Origin: an uncultured Bacilli bacterium
GTDB lineage: Bacteria; Bacillota_I; Bacilli_A; RF39; UBA660
Reading direction: 5' to 3'
Assembly: GCA_934096015.1 (NCBI GenBank)
Contig: CAKOLD010000004.1
Location: 1 to 59,047 of the forward strand
Length of the DNA stretch: 59,047 bases
Position 1 is the stretch's first letter; each line of letters starts with the position of its first letter. The notes under the pieces were generated by a model. That model did not search any database, had not been told where the DNA came from, and was given only the letters and a program-made list of their open reading frames with translations. Shown one piece after another: positions 51,688 to 59,047 of this stretch. The position numbers and the translations under genes were made by a program.

Positions 51688-52379
51688 ATTTTATTATAGT
51701 CGAAGATGATCCAAAAACCGAAAAAGAAATAGAAAATATAATTACAAAAGAAATGTTTAAGAATAACAAAGAATATAAAATTAGCAAATTAACAAAATCT
51801 TGCAAGGGATTAAAAGAAATTATCAAAAATGATATTGAAAGTAAAATATTTATTTTAGATATTGCTTTAGAAGGTAAAATATCTGGAATTGATATAGCTA
51901 AAGAAATTAGAACAGAAGATTGGGATAGTGAAATAATATTCGTTACTAGTCATGATAGAATGTTTGAAACTGTTTATAAGACAATTTATAAAGTATTTGA
52001 TTTTATAGAAAAGTTTGATAATCTAGATAAAAGATTATCAAAAGATATAAGTGAAATAGTTAAAATGGAACATGATAACGGCAAATTTAAGTATTCTAAT
52101 AATAAAATAACTCTTCAAATATTTTATAAAGACATTCTTTATGTGTATAGAGATACACAAGAAAGAAAGCTTGTAATTGTTACTAATAACAATGAATTTA
52201 AAGTTAATATGACTTTAGAAGAAATAAAACAGAGTCTAGACTCAAGATTCTTTCAAACACATAGAGCATGTATTGTAAATAATGATAAAGTAAATTTATA
52301 TAATTGGAATGAATGTTTTTTTGAATTATGTAATGGAGTTAAAGTTCCATTACTTTCAAGAACATATAAAGAGGATTAA
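51684..52379 (+). CDS. agrA: LytTR response regulator, AgrA-like
   Basis: The receiver domain (residues 1-125) has the acidic pair in VEDDP, phosphoacceptor Asp59 in ILDIAL and Thr in FVTSHD. The LytTR DNA-binding domain (about 135-231) shows KDILYVYRDTQERKLVI, MTLEEIKQSLD and FFQTHRACIVN. It is the cytoplasmic output of the Agr system and would bind direct repeats upstream of agrBD. It overlaps the U32 gene by 4 nt and is 2 nt before agrC. Confidence 0.93.
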   Translation: MNFIIVEDDPKTEKEIENIITKEMFKNNKEYKISKLTKSCKGLKEIIKNDIESKIFILDIALEGKISGIDIAKEIRTEDWDSEIIFVTSHDRMFETVYKTIYKVFDFIEKFDNLDKRLSKDISEIVKMEHDNGKFKYSNNKITLQIFYKDILYVYRDTQERKLVIVTNNNEFKVNMTLEEIKQSLDSRFFQTHRACIVNNDKVNLYNWNECFFELCNGVKVPLLSRTYKED

Positions 52380-52381
52380 TC

Positions 52382-53656
52382 ATGATACAAAAATTAGTAC
52401 CACTCATTTGTACAATCCTACAAGGATTTGTATATATTAAAGTTTATGAAAAAATAGCTTATAAAAAATTTAATAAAAATAGAATAATTTATCTATTTAT
52501 TATAAGTGTTATTATGGTAATAAATAATTTATATAGTGCTTTACCATATAAATTAATACTTTCTATTTTATTAACATTTGCTCTCTTAAAAGTTATATTT
52601 AAAGATTCTACTAAAACTACGATTTTTTATGTAGTAATAATTACAATTGTATCTATATTTTTAGAAATATTATTTTCAATCCTCTTTCCAGCAATCATAA
52701 AAAACTTAGACGATTTAAATAATAATCAATTTATAAAAATTATTTATAGTATAATAAATTGTTTAGCCATTTACCATGTATTATCGGTAAAACTTGTAAG
52801 GAAGGCCATCGATTACTTATATAAAACCTATGTTAATATATTAAATTTTTACACACTTACAGGATTTTGCATTTTAATATTATGCTTAGGTGTATATTTT
52901 TATGCATCTAACCTTCATAATGTATATATCTACTTTTTAGTAATTTCTTTATTTATCATGTTTGGAATTTTAATCTATAATACAGTTAAGAAAAGTTATT
53001 CCAATAAAATATTAACAATTAAAAATGAGCACTTAGAAGAATCAAATGTTATTTACAAACAGATATCAGAGGACTATAGTGAATTGAAACACAATTTAAC
53101 AAATGACTTAATTAGTGTTAAAAGTTTACTACCGAAAAAAGATCAAGCAATTATAAATACAATAATAAAAAAATATGAAAAGAATTTTCATTGGTTAACA
53201 AATATTAATGATGTTCCTTCAGGTATTCAAGGATTATTTTATATTAAGCTTACCAGTATAAAAAATGAAAATATAAAATTTAGAGTTAATTATAAATTGG
53301 ATTTTGATATTAAAGATGTAGTAAAACCAAAAGACTATCATCATATTTGTGAAATACTAGGAATTTGGATTGATAACGCAATTGAAGCTGTAGAAAATTG
53401 TAATGAAAAAATAATATTAGCAGAAATAGACGGCAACAAAGAAAACTTTATTATAAAAATAACTAATACTTTTAAAGGAAATATGGATTTAGATAAACTG
53501 GGAACTAAAAAGTACAGTACCAAAAATCGTAATTCTGGATACGGATTAAATTATGTTCAAAAGGTTTCAGGAAAAAGAATCAAAATAGACTATAATATTA
53601 TTAATAATTTATTTATAAGTAACTTAATATATTTAAATAAACAAAATAAAAAATAG
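52382..53656 (+). CDS. agrC: Sensor histidine kinase, AgrC-like (GHKL)
   Basis: The 424-aa protein has about six to seven membrane helices (residues 1-205) that would bind the autoinducer. It has a dimerisation and phosphoacceptor segment SELKHNLTNDLISVKSLL with the His, and a GHKL ATPase with N-box IWIDNAIEAV and G-box NRNSGYGLNYVQK. This is the HPK10 layout of peptide-pheromone sensors. AGAGG precedes the ATG. A convergent terminator separates it from agrD on the other strand. Confidence 0.93.
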   Translation: MIQKLVPLICTILQGFVYIKVYEKIAYKKFNKNRIIYLFIISVIMVINNLYSALPYKLILSILLTFALLKVIFKDSTKTTIFYVVIITIVSIFLEILFSILFPAIIKNLDDLNNNQFIKIIYSIINCLAIYHVLSVKLVRKAIDYLYKTYVNILNFYTLTGFCILILCLGVYFYASNLHNVYIYFLVISLFIMFGILIYNTVKKSYSNKILTIKNEHLEESNVIYKQISEDYSELKHNLTNDLISVKSLLPKKDQAIINTIIKKYEKNFHWLTNINDVPSGIQGLFYIKLTSIKNENIKFRVNYKLDFDIKDVVKPKDYHHICEILGIWIDNAIEAVENCNEKIILAEIDGNKENFIIKITNTFKGNMDLDKLGTKKYSTKNRNSGYGLNYVQKVSGKRIKIDYNIINNLFISNLIYLNKQNKK

Positions 53657-53677
53657 AGAATCAAATCTCTATTTTTT
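53652..53677 (+). terminator. Terminator between agrC and agrD
   Basis: AATAGAGA (53652-53659) pairs with TCTCTATT (53666-53673), then T residues. It sits between the convergent agrC and agrD genes. Confidence 0.8.
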
Positions 53678-53679
53678 AA

Positions 53680-53802
53680 TTAGTCTTGTAAACTTTCAGG
53701 CATTTCTGGTTCGTCAAACACCCACCAATAAGTAGCAGTAGTACTAGTACTTGCTACAGTTGAACCAATTGCAGATAAAATATTTGCTAAAGCTGATAAC
53801 AT
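53680..53802 (-). CDS. agrD: AgrD-like autoinducer prepeptide without the ring Cys
   Basis: The 40-aa peptide follows agrB by 36 nt. It has an amphipathic leader (MLSALANILSAIGS), a Ser/Thr-rich centre (TVASTSTTAT), a hydrophobic core (YWWVF) and the AgrD tail DEPEMPESLQD. In known AgrD peptides a Cys, rarely Ser, lies five residues before this acidic tail and closes the thiolactone. Here that place is Tyr (codon TAT at 53730-53728; Cys would be TGT) and the peptide has no Cys at all. Thr one residue earlier could form a lactone. GGAG at 53813-53810 lies 7 nt before the ATG at 53802; the ATG at 53808 is too close. Confidence 0.85.
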   Translation of the reverse strand: MLSALANILSAIGSTVASTSTTATYWWVFDEPEMPESLQD

Positions 53803-53838
53803 ATTCATGCTCCTTTCATTGTTTAAATATATCTAATA

Positions 53839-54447
53839 TCATTTAAACCAATTGTAATAATATGGCTGTTTAAACAATTTATACATCACAGGGCTAATCA
53901 TAAATGCTTGACACACTATAACAGCTAATATCATCTTACTAATAGTAGTAGGAACAAAGAAGCTAATTATAAAATAAGTAACAAGTAAACTGGAGGATAC
54001 TATTTTACATTTTAGTCTTCTTTGCGGGTTTTTAATCGGTCTTTTTTTAGTGCCTGCAGGACTAAACAGTAAAAAGGATACAAAACTCATAATCATTAAA
54101 ACGATATGCCAAATTTTGTTTATCTTAATAGCACTAAATAACCAAGGCAGCAATATAAAAGTTATTATACTTAATATAAGGCATTCAGTACTATTATTTG
54201 CATGAAATCCGAAGCTAAAACTCCTTATAGGAATATAAAATAACATGAAGAACAGTGTATCTTTAAAATGACCTAAAAAATATGCAATAATTAATATTAT
54301 CAAAGTTTTAGATAAGGTTGAATACATGCCTTCTAAAGCATATCTAATTTCAGCCAATTTAACTTTATCAATACTTTGTTCACGTTCTATTAAATTCATG
54401 CAACCATTTACTACTTTGTTTTTAATCTTACATTCTCCTTTGACCAT
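53839..54447 (-). CDS. agrB: AgrB-type prepeptide-processing membrane protease
   Basis: AgrB cuts the C-terminal tail off AgrD and closes the ring. The 202-aa protein has about five to six membrane helices, and the catalytic pair is present in FGFHANNSTEC (His82 and Cys89, seven apart as in S. aureus His77/Cys84). FSPAGTKKRPI fits the family core. The start is uncertain: ATG 54447 has a weak site, while a strong AAAGGAG lies inside the frame and would serve an ATT codon at 54426. The frame is open up to 54516. It is transcribed with agrD, opposite to agrA and agrC. Confidence 0.9.
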   Translation of the reverse strand: MVKGECKIKNKVVNGCMNLIEREQSIDKVKLAEIRYALEGMYSTLSKTLIILIIAYFLGHFKDTLFFMLFYIPIRSFSFGFHANNSTECLILSIITFILLPWLFSAIKINKIWHIVLMIMSFVSFLLFSPAGTKKRPIKNPQRRLKCKIVSSSLLVTYFIISFFVPTTISKMILAVIVCQAFMISPVMYKLFKQPYYYNWFK

Positions 54448-54608
54448 GTTCACTATAACACAAGATAGCTTTATAAAACGTGTCTTCTGTCTAAAGACAA
54501 GACTTTTATGTCTCAAATTTTAAAAATGCAATAAAAAGTACCAACTTTTAACAATTCGAACGCATTTTAAGCCATTTCAAACATAAAGTCGAATTTTGAC
54601 GACTTAAT

Positions 54609-54636
54609 TTGATAGACTTGAATGGTCAGTTATGAT
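54609..54636 (+). promoter_or_regulatory. Promoter of cspA
   Basis: TTGATA (54609-54614), 16 nt, TATGAT (54631-54636). A dyad AAGTCG...CGACTT (54586-54605) lies just upstream, between this promoter and agrB, and could serve either direction. The leader to the ATG is about 40 nt, shorter than in E. coli cspA. Confidence 0.5.
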
Positions 54637-54680
54637 ATTTTTGTATTGTAGTATATGATTTAAGAAGGAAAGGTGAATTT

Positions 54681-54896
54681 ATGAGAGGTAAAGTTAAGTG
54701 GTTTAACAATGAGAAAGGTTATGGGTTTATAGAATATAGTGATTTAGAAGATATCTTCGTTCACTATTCAGCTATAATTAAAGATGGATATAAAACTTTA
54801 AAAGAAGGCTCTTTAGTAGATTTTAAATTATTAGAAACTACTAAAGGTCTTCAAGCAACTGACGTAACTGAAATAGAATTAACTACAGTCTTGTAG
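54681..54896 (+). CDS. cspA: Cold-shock protein (CspA family)
   Basis: CspA-type proteins bind single-stranded RNA and keep it unfolded. The 71-aa protein is one cold-shock domain with RGKVKWFNNEKGYGFIEY (RNP1 KGYGFIEY) and DIFVHYSAI (RNP2), then GSLVDFKLLETTKGLQATDV. AAGGAAAGGTG precedes the ATG. It has its own promoter and terminator. Confidence 0.95.
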   Translation: MRGKVKWFNNEKGYGFIEYSDLEDIFVHYSAIIKDGYKTLKEGSLVDFKLLETTKGLQATDVTEIELTTVL

Positions 54897-54904
54897 TTTT
54901 TTTT
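54881..54904 (+). terminator. Terminator of cspA
   Basis: AACTACA (54881-54887), loop GTCT, TGTAGTT (54892-54898), then T residues. It covers the cspA stop and contains the -35 box of the hpf promoter. Confidence 0.8.
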
Positions 54905-54919
54905 ATGAATTGATATAAT
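54891..54919 (+). promoter_or_regulatory. Promoter of hpf nested in the cspA terminator
   Basis: TTGTAG (54891-54896), 17 nt, TATAAT (54914-54919). The -35 box is in the 3' arm of the cspA terminator. Confidence 0.6.
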
Positions 54920-54939
54920 TAATATAGGAAGGTGATATA

Positions 54940-55464
54940 ATGAAATTTAATATTAGAGGAGATAAGATTGAAATTACAGATTCTATTAAAGCTTATGTAG
55001 AAGAAAAACTTACTAAATTAAATAAGTATTTTAAAGAAGAAATTGATGTTAAAGTTTTAATTAGAGTTAGAAACAATCTTCAAGCTATAGAAGTTACTAT
55101 TCCAACTAATAAATTTACAATTAGAGCAGAAGCTGCTAATCAAGATTTATACAGTGCAATTGATAAAGTAGAAGAAATACTAGAAAGACAAATTAGAAAA
55201 AATACTACAAAAATACGTGATAAATATAAAAAAGAAATTATTCCTGAATTTAATTTTGATTATGAAATTAAAGAAGAACAAGATTATAGTAAAATAATAA
55301 AAAGAAAAACTATTGATATTAAACCAATGGATGAAGAAGAAGCAATACTTCAAATGGAATTACTAAATCATGATTTCTTTATGTTTAAAAACGTAGATGA
55401 AGAATGTATTTCAGTTATTTATAAAAGAAAAGATGGAGAGTATGGTATTATAAACTCAAAATAA
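54940..55464 (+). CDS. hpf: Long ribosome hibernation promoting factor (HPF/RaiA)
   Basis: Long HPF silences ribosomes in stationary phase by forming 100S dimers. The N-terminal domain (residues 1-100) begins FNIRGDKIEITDSIKAYVEE and contains AEAANQDLYSAIDKVEEILE. The C-terminal dimerisation domain (about 115-174) has IDIKPMDEEEAILQMELLNH and YKRKDGEYGII. At 174 aa it is the long form typical of Gram-positive bacteria. It lies just upstream of secA, its usual place in the Bacilli. Confidence 0.95.
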   Translation: MKFNIRGDKIEITDSIKAYVEEKLTKLNKYFKEEIDVKVLIRVRNNLQAIEVTIPTNKFTIRAEAANQDLYSAIDKVEEILERQIRKNTTKIRDKYKKEIIPEFNFDYEIKEEQDYSKIIKRKTIDIKPMDEEEAILQMELLNHDFFMFKNVDEECISVIYKRKDGEYGIINSK

Positions 55465-55480
55465 AAGCCATAAAACTATA

Positions 55481-55506
55481 AAAAGAGTGTAAAATACTCT
55501 TTTTTT
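55481..55506 (+). terminator. Terminator between hpf and secA
   Basis: AAAAGAGT (55481-55488) pairs with ACTCTTTT (55496-55503), then T residues. Confidence 0.8.
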
Positions 55507-55538
55507 ATGTTAAAATAAAAGATACTGGGAGGGAATAT

Positions 55539-58031
55539 ATGAGTTTTTTAAAAAAATTATTAGACACAGAATATAAAGAATTAAAAAGATTTTCTAAAAT
55601 TGCCGATGAAATAGAAGCATTAAAAGAAGAATATAGAAAAAAAACAGATGAAGAATTAAAGGAAATGACTCCAAAACTAAAAGAAGAGTTAGCAAATGGA
55701 AAGACATTAGATGATATAATTGTTCCAGCGTTTGCAACAGTCAGAGAAGTTGCAAGAAGAGTAATAGGAGAAGAACCTTATTACGTTCAACTTTTAGGAG
55801 GACTTGCAATTCACTATGGTAATATAGCTGAAATGAAAACAGGTGAAGGGAAAACCTTAACAACTATTTTACCTGCGTATTTAAATGCATTAACTGGAAA
55901 AGGGGTACACGTTGTAACAGTAAACGAATACCTAACAGCACGTAATGCCGAATGGATGGGACCAGTTTATAACTTCCTTGGTTTAACTGTAGGTACAAAC
56001 CTAAGAGAGTTAAGCCCTAAAGAAAAACAAGAAGTATACAATGCAGACATTACTTATTCAACAAATAATGAAATTGGATTCGATTATTTGAGAGATAATA
56101 TGGTGTTAAGAAAAGAAGACAGAGTTCAAAGACCATTAAACTTTGTAATTATAGACGAAGTAGACTCTATTTTAATAGACGAAGCTAGAACCCCATTAAT
56201 TATTTCAGGTGGTAAATTTAATTCTGCAAACTTATATATTGATGCAGATCAAGCTGTAAAAAAATTAGTTGAAGAAGAAGATTACACTGTAGACGAAAAA
56301 ACTAAAACAGTTATCTTAACTGAAAACGGAAGTAAAAAAATAGAAAAACACTTCAAACTAAAAAATTTATATGATTCAGAAAACACTGCTTTAGTTCATC
56401 ATATAAATCAAGCTTTAAAAGCTAACTACGGTATGAAATTAGATGTAGATTATGTGGTAAGTGAAACTGGTGAAATACTTATTGTTGATCAGTTTACTGG
56501 TAGATTAATGCACGGAAGACAATTTTCAGATGGTCTTCATCAAGCAATAGAAGCCAAAGAAAATGTTAAAATAAATGAAGAAACTAAAACCCTAGCTACT
56601 ATAACATTCCAAAATCTATTTAGAATGTATAACAAAATATCAGGTATGACTGGTACTGCTAAAACAGAAGAAGAAGAGTTTAGAGACATATATAATATGT
56701 ATGTAATAGAAATACCTACTAATAAACCTTGCATAAGAGAAGACATGGCAGATTATATGTATGCAACTATGGAAGGAAAATATAAAGCGATAGTTAAATT
56801 TATTGAAAAGGTACACAGTACAGGTCAACCAATACTTGTTGGAACCATTTCAGTTGAAGCAAACGAATATTTAAGCAGTTTGTTAAAAAAAGCAAAAATT
56901 CCTCATGAAGTATTAAATGCTAAAAATCATGCAAGAGAAGCAGAAATTATAGAACAAGCAGGACAAAAAGGTGCTGTAACAATTGCAACTAACATGGCAG
57001 GGCGTGGAACAGACATCAAATTAGGTGAAGGAGTCAAAGAACTTGGCGGTTTATGTGTAATTGGCACTGAAAGACACGAATCACGTCGTATTGATAACCA
57101 ATTAAGAGGACGTTCAGGACGTCAAGGAGATCCAGGTTATTCTCAATTCTTTATATCTTTTGAAGATGAATTAATGAGAAGATTCGGTACTGATAGAATT
57201 AAAAATATGATTCAAGCTTTAGGTGCTGATGATCAAGAAATTCGTTCAAAAATGTTCTCAAAAAGTGTAGAAAGTGCACAAAAGAAAATAGAAGGAAATA
57301 ACTATGATACTCGTAAAAATTTACTTGACTACGATAACATAGTAAGTGAACAAAGAAAAATTATTTATGAACGTCGAAATGAACTACTAGATTCAGAAAA
57401 TGTTCATGAAATTTGTATAGATACAATAAAAGACTTTATTTTAGATTTAGTTGAAGATCATATAGCTCCAGAAGGTTACTTAACAGATGATGACTTAGAA
57501 AATATATGCGATCACTTAAATGCTAGTTTAGTAAAAAATGACAAAATAGAAATTGAATCTTTAAAAAATAAATCTACTGAAGAAGTTAGTGAATATTTAT
57601 CAAATATAATTTTAAAAGACTATGAAACTAAAACAGAAGATGTTCCTGAAGAAATAATAGCTGATTTTGAAAGACAAATTTCACTTAAAGTAATTGATGA
57701 AGCGTGGGTAAAACATATTAGTAGTATGGAACACTTAAGAGAAGGAATTGGATTAAGAGGTTATGGCCAAACTAATCCATTACAAGCTTATGCTTTAGAA
57801 GGATACGACATATTTGATCAAATGTTAGATGATATAGACGAAAGAATAGCAAATTTCTTAATGAAAATGCAAATAAAACAACAAATAACACCAAAACAAT
57901 CACCTAAAGGAATTACTAACGATGGAAAAGAAAGTTTAAAAGCAACACCAAAGAAAATTACAAAAGTAGGAAGAAACGATCCATGTCCTTGTGGCAGTGG
58001 CAAAAAATACAAACAATGTTGTGGTAAATAA
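55539..58031 (+). CDS. secA: Preprotein translocase ATPase SecA
   Basis: SecA pushes preproteins through SecYEG with ATP. Walker A (MKTGEGKTLTTILPAY) is near residue 100, VIIDEVDSILIDEARTPLI gives the DEVD box, followed by the preprotein cross-linking domain. NBD2 shows ATNMAGRGTDIKLGEG and QLRGRSGRQGDPG. The C-terminal zinc finger is CPCGSGKKYKQCC. At 830 aa the length is normal for Gram-positive SecA. GGGAGGG precedes the ATG. A strong terminator follows. Confidence 0.97.
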   Translation: MSFLKKLLDTEYKELKRFSKIADEIEALKEEYRKKTDEELKEMTPKLKEELANGKTLDDIIVPAFATVREVARRVIGEEPYYVQLLGGLAIHYGNIAEMKTGEGKTLTTILPAYLNALTGKGVHVVTVNEYLTARNAEWMGPVYNFLGLTVGTNLRELSPKEKQEVYNADITYSTNNEIGFDYLRDNMVLRKEDRVQRPLNFVIIDEVDSILIDEARTPLIISGGKFNSANLYIDADQAVKKLVEEEDYTVDEKTKTVILTENGSKKIEKHFKLKNLYDSENTALVHHINQALKANYGMKLDVDYVVSETGEILIVDQFTGRLMHGRQFSDGLHQAIEAKENVKINEETKTLATITFQNLFRMYNKISGMTGTAKTEEEEFRDIYNMYVIEIPTNKPCIREDMADYMYATMEGKYKAIVKFIEKVHSTGQPILVGTISVEANEYLSSLLKKAKIPHEVLNAKNHAREAEIIEQAGQKGAVTIATNMAGRGTDIKLGEGVKELGGLCVIGTERHESRRIDNQLRGRSGRQGDPGYSQFFISFEDELMRRFGTDRIKNMIQALGADDQEIRSKMFSKSVESAQKKIEGNNYDTRKNLLDYDNIVSEQRKIIYERRNELLDSENVHEICIDTIKDFILDLVEDHIAPEGYLTDDDLENICDHLNASLVKNDKIEIESLKNKSTEEVSEYLSNIILKDYETKTEDVPEEIIADFERQISLKVIDEAWVKHISSMEHLREGIGLRGYGQTNPLQAYALEGYDIFDQMLDDIDERIANFLMKMQIKQQITPKQSPKGITNDGKESLKATPKKITKVGRNDPCPCGSGKKYKQCCGK

Positions 58032-58070
58032 GCTCGCAAAGCCTTATAAATAAAGGCTTGCGAGCTTTTT
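58031..58070 (+). terminator. Terminator of secA
   Basis: AGCTCGCAAAGCCTT (58031-58045), 7-nt loop, AAGGCTTGCGAGCT (58053-58066) with one bulged A, then T residues. It is the most GC-rich hairpin in the window. Confidence 0.9.
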
Positions 58071-58203
58071 GCTACTTACAATTTTTAGGCAATTTAACTT
58101 CAAAAAAGGTGTTTAGATAAGTTTTAGATAAGTTTTTTTACTAGCTTTAACAAAATGCAAGTATATTGTATGATATAATAATATGTAAAAGTTGGTGATT
58201 ATA

Positions 58204-58679
58204 ATGAATTACAAAATAATTGATATAAAACATCAAGAAAAAGAAAAATTATATAAATTGTTACAATATTCCTTATATGATGGTTCGCAATATATTGATA
58301 ATGATGTAAATGAGGAATGTATATTTGAATATAGATGGTTTGATAATTACTTTACTGATGAGGATCGAAGTGCATATTTTATTAAAAGTGGAAAACATAT
58401 GTAGAAATGGTTATGGTAAATGAAAATTTAAAATTTAATAAAAATGGCAAGTGTATCGCCGAATTCTTAATAATGCCAAGATTTAGGAGAAATCATATTG
58501 GGAAAAGAGTCGCTTACGAAATATTTGAAAAATTTAGGGGTGATTGGGAGGTCCAACCAATGGGAAACAATCCTATTGCATATTTATTTTGGAAAAATAT
58601 AATATCAGAATATACTAATGGAAATTATATAACTAAAAATGATGGAATAGAGGATGTATTCATTTTTAATAATAAATAG
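58204..58679 (+). pseudogene. GNAT acetyltransferase gene split by a frameshift
   Basis: Two frames make up one GNAT protein. The first runs from ATG 58204 (after GGTGATT) to TAG at 58402-58404, ending FIKSGKHM. The second continues in another frame with TYVEMVMVNENLKF and carries the acetyl-CoA region FLIMPRFRRNHIGKRVAYEI. Adding one A to the AAAA run at 58392-58395 would join them as SGKTYVEM. It is either a real frameshift mutation in a homopolymer, phase variation, or a sequencing error. Intact, the protein would be about 158 aa. A second GNAT gene follows 12 nt later. Confidence 0.8.
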
Positions 58680-58691
58680 AGGTGGCTAATT

Positions 58692-59047
58692 ATGAAAATA
58701 ATAGAATATGAAGAAAAATATCTTGAAGACGTTAGAAATTTATTAACAGAACTTGAAGAATATATTGTATCTATTGATAAAGATGAGTTAGATCAAGTTC
58801 ATCCTGAATATCATGAGAAGATGGCATTAGTCGATTTGGATGAAGTAGATAAGAATAATGGTAAATGCTATTTAGCAATTGAAAATGACAAAGCAATTGG
58901 ACTTATTATAGGTACGATTCCTCCATATGAAGAATATGATTATTTAGATTATAAATGTCCTAAAAGAGGGATAATTACCGAATTAATAGTTACATCTAAA
59001 ATAAGAAGTAAAGGTGTTGGACAAGCTTTAATGGATAAGATGGAAGA
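58692..59047 (+). CDS. GNAT family N-acetyltransferase (cut by the window end)
   Basis: An open frame starts at ATG 58692 after GAGGTGG and runs off the window, giving 118 residues so far. It reads MKIIEYEEKYLEDVRNLLTE at the start, then CYLAIENDKAIGLIIG and ITELIVTSKIRSKGVGQALM. The last contains the R-x-x-G-x-G/A acetyl-CoA pyrophosphate loop (RSKGVG). The substrate is unknown. It forms a pair with the frameshifted GNAT gene just upstream, probably on one transcript. Confidence 0.88.
   Translation, partial: MKIIEYEEKYLEDVRNLLTELEEYIVSIDKDELDQVHPEYHEKMALVDLDEVDKNNGKCYLAIENDKAIGLIIGTIPPYEEYDYLDYKCPKRGIITELIVTSKIRSKGVGQALMDKME

Noticed and set aside
58111..58132. Direct repeats of TTTAGATAAG before the GNAT gene as an origin or operator
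   Set aside because: There are only two copies, they are AT-rich and not DnaA-box-like; chance is likely.
1..59047. Use of TGA as Trp (Mycoplasma code)
   Set aside because: Several full-length genes end in TGA at the expected place and Trp residues in conserved motifs use TGG.

Overview
This window is chromosomal DNA from a very AT-rich, walled, low-GC Gram-positive bacterium. The evidence is Shine-Dalgarno sites of the GGAGG/GGTGAT type, AddAB instead of RecBCD, CIRCE heat-shock operators, a TagO/TagA/TagGH cell-surface polymer locus, an Agr quorum-sensing locus and a SecA with a zinc tail. TGA is used as a stop (for example in addB and the TetR gene) and Trp is TGG, so the Mycoplasma code does not apply. 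Single-domain Ku and ligase, a ClpB without an N domain and a short AddB suggest a streamlined member of the Bacilli, for example an uncultured gut lineage. That placement is inference; no marker here settles the genus.

Layout. 1-5.3 kb: recG, a candidate small structured RNA, a sirtuin, a HAD-like protein lacking its nucleophile, a PopT/undecaprenol kinase pair and a small HTH protein. 5.4-7.8 kb: htpG-hsp20 behind a CIRCE-like promoter. 7.8-17.7 kb (minus strand): addB-addA plus a short UvrD-like helicase, and a small membrane protein-murE-carboxypeptidase operon. 17.7-19.9 kb: clpB with a clean CIRCE. 20-23.6 kb: TetR regulator, pseudouridine synthase, and a proline-repeat membrane protein with a DUF1292 protein. 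23.7-44.3 kb: a long surface-glycan cluster. 44.3-45.7 kb: a small membrane protein and a GGDEF protein. 45.9-49.4 kb: tRNA-Glu(CTC), Ku, DNA ligase, gltX. 49.5-54.5 kb: U32 protein-agrA-agrC facing agrB-agrD. 54.7-59 kb: cspA, hpf, secA, a frameshifted GNAT gene and a GNAT gene cut by the window edge.

How the genes work together. TagO starts a lipid-linked glycan on undecaprenyl phosphate, TagA adds the second sugar, several glycosyltransferases (four of them fused to a second domain) extend or decorate it, and TagGH exports it. PopT and undecaprenol kinase at 3.8-5.0 kb recycle or replenish the same carrier. HtpG, Hsp20 and ClpB form a CIRCE-controlled stress set. The most unusual items are an AgrD-like peptide with Tyr where the ring-forming Cys is expected, an intergenic hairpin family (TGTCGTC...GACGACA) confined to the glycan locus, a perfect 20-bp inverted repeat before an acyltransferase, and a terminator whose 3' arm is the next gene's ribosome binding site.
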